From positions 1 to 10,096 of the forward strand of contig CACZOG010000254.1 of assembly GCA_902782715.1 (NCBI GenBank): a DNA stretch of 10,096 nucleotides. The letters run 5' to 3'. Both the position numbers and the translations under genes were made by a program. The stretch is from an uncultured Lachnospiraceae bacterium. Its GTDB lineage: Bacteria > Bacillota > Clostridia > Lachnospirales > Lachnospiraceae. Shown one piece after another: positions 1 through 6,936 of the stretch (position 1 is the stretch's first letter; every line of letters starts with the position of its first letter). The notes beneath the pieces were generated by a model. The model saw only the letters and a list, made by a program, of their open reading frames with translations. It had not been told where the DNA came from and did not search any database.

Positions 1-1
1 T

Positions 2-2590
2 ATTAAGAACGAAGTATCCGATTCTTCGGGTATTAAAGAAGAGAAAAAACTGTTCTCTGATACTGAACCGGAAGATACGGTTTCCGAAAAGATCGTAAGT
101 AATACAAGCCTTGATTCTGGCAGCCTTACCTTTCAGGGAAAAGGCTACGAGGGTACAAAAGGAACGGGAAAATACAATTACGGAGAGGCTTTACAGAAGT
201 CCCTGCTTTTCTATGAACTTCAGCGTTCGGGAGACCTGCCCGAAAAAGTTCGCTGCAACTGGAGAGGAGATTCCTGTTTAAAAGACGGCTCCGATGTCGG
301 ACTCGATCTGACAGGAGGATGGTTTGATGCGGGAGATAACGTAAAGTTTAATCTTCCGATGTCATATTCGGCTTCGATGCTTGCATGGTCCGTATATGAG
401 GACAGAGAGGCATACGAGGAATCGGGACAGCTTGAATATGCTTTGTCAAATATCAAATGGGCGAACGATTATTTTATCAAATGCCATCCGAAAGATGATG
501 TTTACTATTATCAGGTCGGAGACGGCAACCAGGATCATTCGTTCTGGGGCAGCGGAGAAGTTGTTGAATACAGAATGAACAGACCCTCTTACTGTGTAAC
601 GAAGGATAAACCCGGTTCGGCGGTCTGCGCTGAAACGGCAGCCTCACTGGCGCTCTGCTCGATAGTGTACGAAGATACCGATGCGGCTTATTCGAAGAAG
701 TGTCTTGAACACGCTCAAAGCCTTTATAAATTTGCCAGAGATACCAGATCTGATGCGGGATATACCGCCGCTAACGGATTCTATGATTCATGGAGCGGAT
801 TCTATGATGAACTTGCATGGGCGGGAGTATGGCTTTATAAGGCAACTAATGATGAAACATATCTTACCAATGCAAAAAGCGATTATCCCAAGGCCAATCA
901 GGATTACAACTGGGCTATGTGCTGGGATGACGTTCATATCGGAGCGGCACTTATGCTTGCCGAGATAACGGGAGAAGATACATATAAAAAAGCTGTCGAA
1001 AAGCACCTTGACTGGTGGACTGTTGGTACCAACGGAGAAAGGATCACATACACACCCAAGGGACTTGCATGGCTTGATTCATGGGGTTCATTAAGATACG
1101 CTACTACAACCGCTTACCTGGCAGCAATTTATGCGGACAGCGATGTATGCAGTGAAGAAAAGAAAAAAGATTATAAAGACTTTGCACTTTCACAGGCAGG
1201 ATATGCACTCGGAGATACGGGCTTTTCATACGAGATCGGTTTTGGAGATGATTATCCCGTAAATCCTCATCACAGAACCGCACAAGGTTCATACTGCGAC
1301 AACATGAATGAGCCTTCGCCCGGAAGACATATTTTATTCGGAGCACTTGTCGGCGGACCCGATGTTTCGGACAATTATGAAGATACCGTATCAAATTACA
1401 ACACAAACGAAGTTGCATGCGATTACAATGCCGGATTTACGGGACTTCTCGCACATCTTTACTCGGAATATAAGGGCGAGACCTTAAAAGATTTCGGAGC
1501 CGTTGAACCTATTTTAAGAGAGTTTTATGCGGACGGCGGGATCAATGTTTCCGGAAGTGATTTCGTTGAGATCAGAGCATTTGTATATAACGAGACCGGT
1601 TGGCCCGCAAGAGTACCTGAAAGAATAGAATTAAGATATTTCGTAGACCTTTCTGAAATATACGAAGCCGGCGGAAAAGCATCCGATGTAGAGGTTTCCA
1701 CAAACTATATGCAGTCGGGCAGATGTGACGGACTAAAGAGCTGGGATGAAGACAAACATATCTATTATCTCAGCGTGGTATTCGATGACGGAAGTCTGTA
1801 TCCCGGCGGACAGTCAAACTACAAGCAGGAAATTCAGGTCAGAATGAAGAGTAAGATCGGAGTCTGGGATGATTCCAACGATCCTTCATTCGAAGGCCTT
1901 TCAAGCGGAAGCATGGTTCGTGCCGAGAATATGGCTGTGTACGAGAATGACACGCTTGTATTCGGCAGACAGCCCGAAGGTAACGGTAAGCCGGGAGAGA
2001 GCGTTGTTCCTTCGAACAATTCGTCTTCAAACAACAATTCGGGAGCGAATACCCAGAATAATTCGGACAGTAATGCCAACAATAATAACAATAACGGAAA
2101 TACACAAAACAATAATACTGTTTCTCCGACTACCGTAACAGACAGCAATTCATCGGTTGCGGTTAAAATAGATTACACGGGTGACGGAAAGAGCAGCGTT
2201 TCGGGCACTATCGAGATAACCAACAATTCCGATTCAGCCATCGATCTGTCCCAAACGGATATTACGTATTATTTTACGGCCGATAATAAATCATCGTTTG
2301 TTTTCGACAATTATCACAGTGCGATAAATGCCAAAGACGGTGCGTATACTCAGCTTAACGGCGTTTCGGGAAGTATTTCGGATGCTTCGGGAACGGATAC
2401 GGATAAGAAATGCGTGATCACGATCTCGGATTCCGCATCTTTGAAAAAAGGCGATAAGTTTACGGTAAGCTTCGCAATCCATACATCGGATTGGAGCAAC
2501 ATCAACATAAGCAACGATTATTCATATAAGAATAAAGACGGAGTTGTAATTAAAAACAACGGAAATATCGTTTTCGGAACGGAACCTTAA
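2..2590 (+). CDS. GH9 endoglucanase with CBM3c and C-terminal CBM3 (5'-partial)
   Basis: This is a secreted cellulase hydrolysing beta-1,4-glucan by inversion. The frame is open from the left edge, so signal peptide and start are missing; 862 residues are visible. Numbering from the edge, residues 1-54 are an acidic, Ser/Lys-rich spacer. The GH9 domain runs from about 58 to 490: YNYGEALQKSLLFYELQRSG opens it, DAGD (109-112) carries the catalytic base Asp, HHRTAQGS precedes the substrate-binding region, and TNEVACDYNAGF holds the probable acid Glu470. A CBM3c module follows (about 503-658, with WPARVPERIELRYFVDLSE and YPGGQSNYKQE); in this family it is fused to the catalytic domain and assists processivity. 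An Asn-rich linker (659-715) leads to a second CBM3 (about 717-862) ending in DWSN, SNDYSY and a final FGTEP. The order matches free, non-cellulosomal enzymes such as Cel9I of Clostridium thermocellum. No dockerin or sortase signal is present, so it is probably released and binds cellulose through the last CBM. The first internal ATG (359) lies inside the catalytic domain and is not the start. Confidence 0.95.
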   Translation: MKNEVSDSSGIKEEKKLFSDTEPEDTVSEKIVSNTSLDSGSLTFQGKGYEGTKGTGKYNYGEALQKSLLFYELQRSGDLPEKVRCNWRGDSCLKDGSDVGLDLTGGWFDAGDNVKFNLPMSYSASMLAWSVYEDREAYEESGQLEYALSNIKWANDYFIKCHPKDDVYYYQVGDGNQDHSFWGSGEVVEYRMNRPSYCVTKDKPGSAVCAETAASLALCSIVYEDTDAAYSKKCLEHAQSLYKFARDTRSDAGYTAANGFYDSWSGFYDELAWAGVWLYKATNDETYLTNAKSDYPKANQDYNWAMCWDDVHIGAALMLAEITGEDTYKKAVEKHLDWWTVGTNGERITYTPKGLAWLDSWGSLRYATTTAYLAAIYADSDVCSEEKKKDYKDFALSQAGYALGDTGFSYEIGFGDDYPVNPHHRTAQGSYCDNMNEPSPGRHILFGALVGGPDVSDNYEDTVSNYNTNEVACDYNAGFTGLLAHLYSEYKGETLKDFGAVEPILREFYADGGINVSGSDFVEIRAFVYNETGWPARVPERIELRYFVDLSEIYEAGGKASDVEVSTNYMQSGRCDGLKSWDEDKHIYYLSVVFDDGSLYPGGQSNYKQEIQVRMKSKIGVWDDSNDPSFEGLSSGSMVRAENMAVYENDTLVFGRQPEGNGKPGESVVPSNNSSSNNNSGANTQNNSDSNANNNNNNGNTQNNNTVSPTTVTDSNSSVAVKIDYTGDGKSSVSGTIEITNNSDSAIDLSQTDITYYFTADNKSSFVFDNYHSAINAKDGAYTQLNGVSGSISDASGTDTDKKCVITISDSASLKKGDKFTVSFAIHTSDWSNINISNDYSYKNKDGVVIKNNGNIVFGTEP
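2012..2119 (+). repeat. Asn-rich low-complexity linker in the cellulase
   Basis: This 36-codon core of the inter-domain linker contains 19 Asn, with Ser, Thr, Gln and Gly. It includes a run of six Asn codons (2078-2095) written as mixed AAC/AAT triplets. It separates the CBM3c from the C-terminal CBM3 and is presumably a flexible, protease-resistant spacer. The AAY triplets are slippage-prone, so linker length may vary between strains; that last point is inference. Confidence 0.85.
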
Positions 2591-2680
2591 AGGATTTTTT
2601 AAGGATAGAAGAATAAAATTTTCAAATAATCCATAAAAAGATATTTTTCATTCGTATCTTAAGTGGAGATGGGAGGGAAC
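2585..2680 (+). other. Intergenic region between cellulase and sigma factor gene, weak hairpin
   Basis: CCTTAAA (2585-2591) and TTTAAGG (2598-2604) form a 7-bp inverted repeat around a 6-base loop that begins in the last cellulase codons. It is AT-rich and has no T-run after it, so it is at best a weak terminator or processing hairpin. Further on, TTTTCA (2619-2624) and TATTTT (2642-2647), 17 bases apart, could be a poor sigma-A promoter for the sigma factor gene. Neither element is convincing, and read-through from the cellulase is possible. Confidence 0.25.
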
Positions 2681-2683
2681 TTG
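2671..2683 (+). promoter_or_regulatory. Ribosome binding site that favours a TTG start
   Basis: GGGAGGG (2671-2677) lies just before TTG at 2681. The alternative in-frame starts, GTG at 2663 and ATG at 2669, have no usable Shine-Dalgarno at proper distance, and both would place this purine run inside the coding region. The TTG is therefore preferred, although the spacing of about four bases is short. Confidence 0.6.
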
Positions 2684-3214
2684 ACTCAAGAACAATTTGC
2701 CGATTGCATAACCCGAATCAAAGCCAAGGACAAATCCGGTCTTAAAGAAATATATGATGAATACTTGGGTTACATTTATTCGATCATATACGGAATTGTA
2801 AATCAAAAAGAAAATGCGGAAGACGTGACTCAGGATTTCTTTGTGAAACTGTTTTCCATGGCCGAAACCATGGAGATAAGAGAATCGCACAAGACTTTTT
2901 TGGCGACCGTTGCAAGAAACATGGCCATAGATTTTGTAAGAAAGAATTCCAGGCAGGTGCCTGTCGATGATTTCATTGAAGAAGGAATTGAACCTGTGGC
3001 GAACGATGCGGTCGAGGATACGGTAATAGGAGACATGACAGTCACGGAAGCACTTGCTTCACTTTCCGAGAACGAAAGGCAGGTCGTAAGCATGAAGATA
3101 CTTTCGGACATGACTTTCAATGAAATTGCCGAAGCACTTAAGACACCGATGGGAACCATAACCTGGAGATATCGGGAAGCGATGAAAAAATTAAGGAGGT
3201 TGGGCTATGAGTAA
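2681..3214 (+). CDS. ECF-type RNA polymerase sigma factor
   Basis: This 177-residue protein has the size and two-domain layout of an extracytoplasmic-function sigma factor, which directs RNA polymerase to a small regulon when its partner releases it. Numbered from the TTG start, region 2 spans about 20-90 and contains EDVTQDFFVKLF (47-58), the acidic-aromatic core-binding helix, and FLATVARNMAIDFVRK, the -10 recognition segment. A short acidic linker follows. Region 4 spans about 122-177 with the family-typical LSENERQVVSMKILSDMTFN and a helix-turn-helix reading IAEALKTPMGTITWRYREAM. No region 3 is present, as expected for ECF factors. Starting at GTG 2663 instead would add six residues (MEMGGN). 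Its last eight bases overlap the downstream membrane gene, so the two are translationally coupled, the usual arrangement for a sigma/anti-sigma pair. I cannot assign an ECF group or its target promoters from sequence alone. Confidence 0.92.
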   Translation: MTQEQFADCITRIKAKDKSGLKEIYDEYLGYIYSIIYGIVNQKENAEDVTQDFFVKLFSMAETMEIRESHKTFLATVARNMAIDFVRKNSRQVPVDDFIEEGIEPVANDAVEDTVIGDMTVTEALASLSENERQVVSMKILSDMTFNEIAEALKTPMGTITWRYREAMKKLRRLGYE

Positions 3215-4073
3215 AGATCTTACAAAAGAATACAAAGAAGCCGTAATGAACGATCTGCCCGATCTCTGGGGAAGGATCGAAGCGGCAATCGATGCACAGG
3301 AAAATGAAAAAAACAATGAAATAAAATCAGAAACAGTAAAAAAAGAAGAAACAGAAACAATAAAAACCGAAAGCAATATTAAACTTGTCGGTAACGAAAC
3401 GGTCAAAGAAACTGTTATTAAGAAAAAGAGAAGAATGCCCGTATGGCTGGTGACGGCTGTTCCGTTTGCCGCAATTCTTCTGGTCGTGATAGTTCCTCTT
3501 TCGCTGTTTGGTCTTTTATCGGCAGGTGGTGCGAAGAGTTCGGAGTCATATTCCGCTGCCATGAGTGATTGTGCACCTATGGCTGCAGAGATTACAACCT
3601 GTGATGAACAAACTGAAATGGCATATGATGCTGTATCGAACATGACTGATTCTTCGGATTCTCTGACATACAAATCAGCAGACATGGATCTGACAGGAAT
3701 TAATTCTCTTCAGAACTATCCGAATACAAATGTGGAAGCAGCCGTTGACGGTAATTCCGAAAGCGAAGGAGTGGGAGGCCGGGTTCCTTCATCATCAAGC
3801 GAAGAAGAGATCCTTGTAAACGAAGCCCTTCTTGTAAAAGTAGATTTCTTCTACGAAAACGAACATGGCAAAATGGCAGATCTGATCATACTTGAGGTAA
3901 ATTCGGATTCGAATATTCCTTATTCGGGATTTGAGCCTTATAAAGCCGGCCAGTCTGTTACCGCCCGCATAGATGATTATGATTATAAACTCTACGGGGA
4001 ATACGAGGTTTCGCTTTATTTCGTACCTGATAAGACCAACGAATTCTGGGCTGTTTATCATATTGAGGAGTAA
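3207..4073 (+). CDS. Putative membrane-bound anti-sigma factor (non-ZAS)
   Basis: This 288-residue protein is a single-pass membrane protein. Residues 1-30 (YKEAVMNDLPDLWGRIEAAI) look like a short amphipathic cytoplasmic segment that could bind the sigma factor. Residues 31-77 are a Lys/Glu/Thr-rich, probably disordered tether. KKKRR precedes one membrane helix at about 78-104, and by the positive-inside rule the C-terminus is outside. Residues 105-200 are Ser/Asp/Met-rich and low complexity with Cys122 and Cys132, which might pair. Residues 202-288 look like a small beta-rich domain (ALLVKVDFFYEN ... YEVSLYFVPDK ... EFWAVYHIEE). ATG 3207 has a strong AAGGAGG seven bases upstream, inside the sigma gene. 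The anti-sigma role is inferred from gene order, overlap and topology. There is no HxxxCxxC zinc motif and no recognisable carbohydrate-binding module. The alternative is an ECF-linked membrane protein of other function. Confidence 0.7.
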   Translation: MSKDLTKEYKEAVMNDLPDLWGRIEAAIDAQENEKNNEIKSETVKKEETETIKTESNIKLVGNETVKETVIKKKRRMPVWLVTAVPFAAILLVVIVPLSLFGLLSAGGAKSSESYSAAMSDCAPMAAEITTCDEQTEMAYDAVSNMTDSSDSLTYKSADMDLTGINSLQNYPNTNVEAAVDGNSESEGVGGRVPSSSSEEEILVNEALLVKVDFFYENEHGKMADLIILEVNSDSNIPYSGFEPYKAGQSVTARIDDYDYKLYGEYEVSLYFVPDKTNEFWAVYHIEE

Positions 4074-4083
4074 TCCAGGAAAT

Positions 4084-4112
4084 TTGTATTTGAATTAAAA
4101 TTATTATATAAT
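4084..4112 (+). promoter_or_regulatory. Candidate sigma-A promoter for the ABC/envelope operon
   Basis: A perfect -10 TATAAT (4107-4112) is preceded after exactly 17 bases by TTGTAT (4084-4089), which keeps the TTG of a -35 box. The region is AT-rich. Transcription would begin near 4119, leaving a leader of about 45 bases that contains the GGAGGAA ribosome site (4154-4160) before ATG 4163. It lies in the 89-base gap after the anti-sigma gene, so the operon can be expressed separately from the sigma unit. No clear terminator is seen in the gap. Confidence 0.55.
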
Positions 4113-4162
4113 TATCTTCGTGTTTAGATCACGGGACAAAATCTACCGGCTTCGGAGGAAAT

Positions 4163-6916
4163 ATGAAAAAAGACAAGAGAATCAAGGCACTTTTTTGCGT
4201 CATTTTACTTTTATTCTTAACCGTAATACCGACCAGCAAAGTGTCAGCCGAAAAAAAATACGATTTTGACGTTACCGTTCAGTACGGTTTTTCGCAAACA
4301 CTGCTCGTGGGTTATTCGGCACCTTTTACGATCAACGCAAAGAATATCGGAGGCGAGAATTTCGAGGGATATATCCAGATGATAGTTCCGGGTTATTCGA
4401 ACAACAATATTCTTTACGAAGAAATGATAACCCTTGGTGCAAATGAAACCAAGTCTGTCAATCTGGTTGCCGGAGTTCCGACAAGTGCCGAATTTGTTAA
4501 TATCAGAATGGTAAATAAAAGAGGCAAGGTTGTCTGGAGTGAATTAAACAAAATAACCTGTGCCAGAAATAAAAACGACATAAGAGTTGGTGTTCTCACC
4601 GATGATTTTTCCGCGCTTTCTTATATAGACAGAACAGCGTTTCTTTCGGACAGTTCCAGATATTTAAGTCTTATAGAACTCAATCTCGATTCTTTTCCCA
4701 CAGATTATTATGCACTTGAAATGTTCGACTGCATTTTGATCACGGATTTTCCTACCGATCTTCTTACCAAAGAGCAGATCGATGCGTTAAGACTCTGGGT
4801 TCAGAAAGGCGGCTTCCTTATTATCGGAACAGGATCTACGGCTAACAAAACGCTTTCCGGTCTAAAAGGAGCCATTACAAATGTTAATGTTTCCTCATCG
4901 GTAAGCAGGGATACAGCTCTTGGAATCAACGATATCGATTATTCATATATTCAGCAGATCACTACTGCAAATTCTAACGGTCTTAAGTATCAGGCCGATT
5001 ATTTCTATGTAAACAACTATTATTACCAGCCGGACGATTATGCATACGAGCCCTGGACCGACAATGACGGAGACGGCTACAATGATTATGTTTTCGACTT
5101 CGGCGGCAAATATGACAGTGCCGGAGATTATTATGATGCCTACGGTCATTATGTTGATCCGTCATATTTATATTTATTTGAAGATGACGCGTTCTATGTA
5201 AATTCAAACGGCGAATATCATTACAAATATTACGATGAGAGATACGGTCTGGTCGATGAGAATGACTCGGATTATCAGTATATGTATGATGATGCCGTAC
5301 AATATGATTATCTTGACAGCAACGCATATAAAGAATACTGCAATTTATGGGGATTCGATCCCAAGTGGTATATCTATGATGTATGGGGCGTACATGACAT
5401 GTACGATCTCGAGCTTACCTTTGATACGTATTTCGGAAGCGATTACGAAGAGTACTGCAAACATTTCATGTATGATTATTATCTGTACAATTATTACGGA
5501 ATAGACAACAGACCCGATCTGGCCAAGCCGGTTGCAGGTACTATCACAACCAATTTCAGTTCGGTAACGGTTGACTGTGCACAGATAGATGAGTCTGATG
5601 TAACCACTCAGGATACGATCGTTTACGGAGATTCAACGGACGGTGATTATGTTCTTGCAAGAATAACCGATATCGGAGAAGGCAAGATCGCAATGTGTGC
5701 CGTGGATTTTACAAAGAATCCTCTTCCGAAAACACAAGATGCCAATATATTTGTAAGAAATCTTATTGAATCATCGGTTGGTACCGAATTGATCAACAAA
5801 TGTTTTGGATATGAATCAAGCGTTTCAAATAACAATTACGGATACTATTCGGGACCGGATTATTCTCTTAGAAGCCTTTTGAAATCGGTTTCATCGGCAC
5901 CCGTTCCTCCGATCATCCTTTATGCCGGAATAATGCTGCTTTACTTCATAGCAATTCTCGTACTGTTCATAGTTATGAGCAAAAAGGGTAAAACACAGAC
6001 ATTATGGAAGATATATCCCCTTACCGCACTCGGTGTTGCGATCGTTATTTTCTGCCTTGGTTTTTCGACAAGGGTGTTAAGACTTAACATTAATGCGGTA
6101 ACGCTTATTTTCCCGGATGAATATGTTACGGAAGAAACTAATTATGTAAGTGCCGTATTGCCTAAGGCAAAAGATTATGTTGTGGATTTCTCGGATGAGG
6201 TCGAAGTTGACAGAAACTTCTTCGGCAGTATGGATTACGGATACTTCTATTCATCAGATGTAGATTATGATACTTACACGATCGCTTACAGATCTGATTA
6301 CAATCACTTCCAGAGTGTGATCACGAATAAGGTTGCGCTTGAAAAGCAGGATTTTAAAGCTGAAGCCGCATACAATACTCAGGGCGGATTAGAAGTAACA
6401 TTTATAAACGATCCTCTCGGAAAGAGCGGAACCGGAGCCAAGAATATAAAGGTGACCAACAATTATTCCACAACAATGGAAGATGTAATGGTTCAGGTTT
6501 ACAATTCCAAAGACGGTTATCTTGAATACTATTTCAAGAAATTAAACCCGAACGAAAGTGTAGTTGCAAGTGACGGAAAGCGTTACAATCCTTCAGTTTA
6601 TTCAACAGGCTCCTATTCGTATTCTTACTATAAGACCAATTATCTTGATAAAGGTTTCCAGAACGGAAATGCCGGAAAGATCATGCTTGGCTTCCTTTTC
6701 GGAGATCTTAATAAGGGATTTTCGAAATATGTCAAGAGAAGCAGCGTGATAAGATACTGCATGGACGAATATGAACCGAACAGCGATCATGTACTTGTAG
6801 TTGCTTTCCCCAAGACCGACATATGTGCCAAACTGGTTGAAGGCAGGAAGTACAAAGTTAACAGAACGGAAGCTATCATCATCTATAAAGATTTTACGGA
6901 TATGGAAGTTAAATAA
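4163..6916 (+). CDS. Large exported membrane-anchored protein with amidotransferase-like fold and Tyr/Asp-rich insert
   Basis: I do not recognise a named gene. The 917-residue product starts with a signal peptide (lysine-rich n-region, hydrophobic 9-23, likely cleavage after VSA at 27-29). Residues 30-135 look like a beta-sandwich (FTINAKNIGGENFEGYIQM). Residues 139-235 start an alpha/beta domain (DIRVGVLTDDFS, CILITDFPTDLLTKEQIDAL, WVQKGGFLIIGTGS), resembling the non-catalytic class I amidotransferase-like domains of membrane proteins; no Cys-His catalytic set is evident. A Tyr/Asp-rich segment (about 271-450) interrupts it, and the domain appears to resume at 485-540 (GEGKIAMCAVDFTKNP). Two membrane helices follow (about 583-605 and 616-633), with a short basic cytoplasmic loop, then a second extracytoplasmic domain (640-917). 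The gene has a good GGAGGAA site and stops 20 bases before the ABC ATPase gene, so it is probably the accessory surface component of that transporter. Comparable architecture (signal, beta-domain, amidotransferase-like domain, paired helices) sits beside ABC-2 genes in other Firmicutes. The specific role is unknown. Confidence 0.8.
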   Translation: MKKDKRIKALFCVILLLFLTVIPTSKVSAEKKYDFDVTVQYGFSQTLLVGYSAPFTINAKNIGGENFEGYIQMIVPGYSNNNILYEEMITLGANETKSVNLVAGVPTSAEFVNIRMVNKRGKVVWSELNKITCARNKNDIRVGVLTDDFSALSYIDRTAFLSDSSRYLSLIELNLDSFPTDYYALEMFDCILITDFPTDLLTKEQIDALRLWVQKGGFLIIGTGSTANKTLSGLKGAITNVNVSSSVSRDTALGINDIDYSYIQQITTANSNGLKYQADYFYVNNYYYQPDDYAYEPWTDNDGDGYNDYVFDFGGKYDSAGDYYDAYGHYVDPSYLYLFEDDAFYVNSNGEYHYKYYDERYGLVDENDSDYQYMYDDAVQYDYLDSNAYKEYCNLWGFDPKWYIYDVWGVHDMYDLELTFDTYFGSDYEEYCKHFMYDYYLYNYYGIDNRPDLAKPVAGTITTNFSSVTVDCAQIDESDVTTQDTIVYGDSTDGDYVLARITDIGEGKIAMCAVDFTKNPLPKTQDANIFVRNLIESSVGTELINKCFGYESSVSNNNYGYYSGPDYSLRSLLKSVSSAPVPPIILYAGIMLLYFIAILVLFIVMSKKGKTQTLWKIYPLTALGVAIVIFCLGFSTRVLRLNINAVTLIFPDEYVTEETNYVSAVLPKAKDYVVDFSDEVEVDRNFFGSMDYGYFYSSDVDYDTYTIAYRSDYNHFQSVITNKVALEKQDFKAEAAYNTQGGLEVTFINDPLGKSGTGAKNIKVTNNYSTTMEDVMVQVYNSKDGYLEYYFKKLNPNESVVASDGKRYNPSVYSTGSYSYSYYKTNYLDKGFQNGNAGKIMLGFLFGDLNKGFSKYVKRSSVIRYCMDEYEPNSDHVLVVAFPKTDICAKLVEGRKYKVNRTEAIIIYKDFTDMEVK
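4973..5512 (+). other. Tyr/Asp-rich segment inside the 917-residue membrane protein
   Basis: Across residues 271-450 I count 42 Tyr and 30 Asp in 180 positions, far above ordinary composition; Trp and Phe are also frequent and there is little Lys or Arg. The segment holds a DNDGDGYND motif (residues 300-308) typical of calcium-binding loops. It also holds two similar short blocks, YKEYC (389-393) and YEEYC (428-432). It lies outside the membrane by the predicted topology and divides the amidotransferase-like domain. It could be a surface-binding or calcium-stabilised insertion; its fold is unknown. Confidence 0.8.
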
Positions 6917-6936
6917 ACTGACTCGGAGTACACAGA

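Noticed and set aside
1834..2148. Reverse-strand frame opposite the cellulase linker, Leu/Phe-rich
   Set aside because: It arises from the antisense of Asn codons (AAC/AAT read as GTT/ATT and shifted frames) and covers well-supported GH9-CBM3 coding sequence.
2576..2656. ECF-type autoregulated promoter with GGAAC (-35) and CGTA (-10) before the sigma gene
   Set aside because: Both short motifs occur, but they are nearly 70 bases apart instead of about 16-17, and the GGAAC copies lie inside the cellulase codons.
3207..3440. Zinc-binding anti-sigma (ZAS) domain at the N-terminus of the membrane protein
   Set aside because: There is no His or Cys in the cytoplasmic segment (residues 1-77), so the HxxxCxxC motif is absent.
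4119..4154. Small hairpins CGTG/CACG and CCG/CGG in the leader of the operon
   Set aside because: Stems are three to four base pairs without a T-run. They are too weak to call a terminator, attenuator or riboswitch.
5060..5086. Dockerin module suggesting a cellulosome link
   Set aside because: There is only one DxDxDG-like loop; a type I dockerin needs two duplicated segments with conserved recognition residues and spacing, which are not there.
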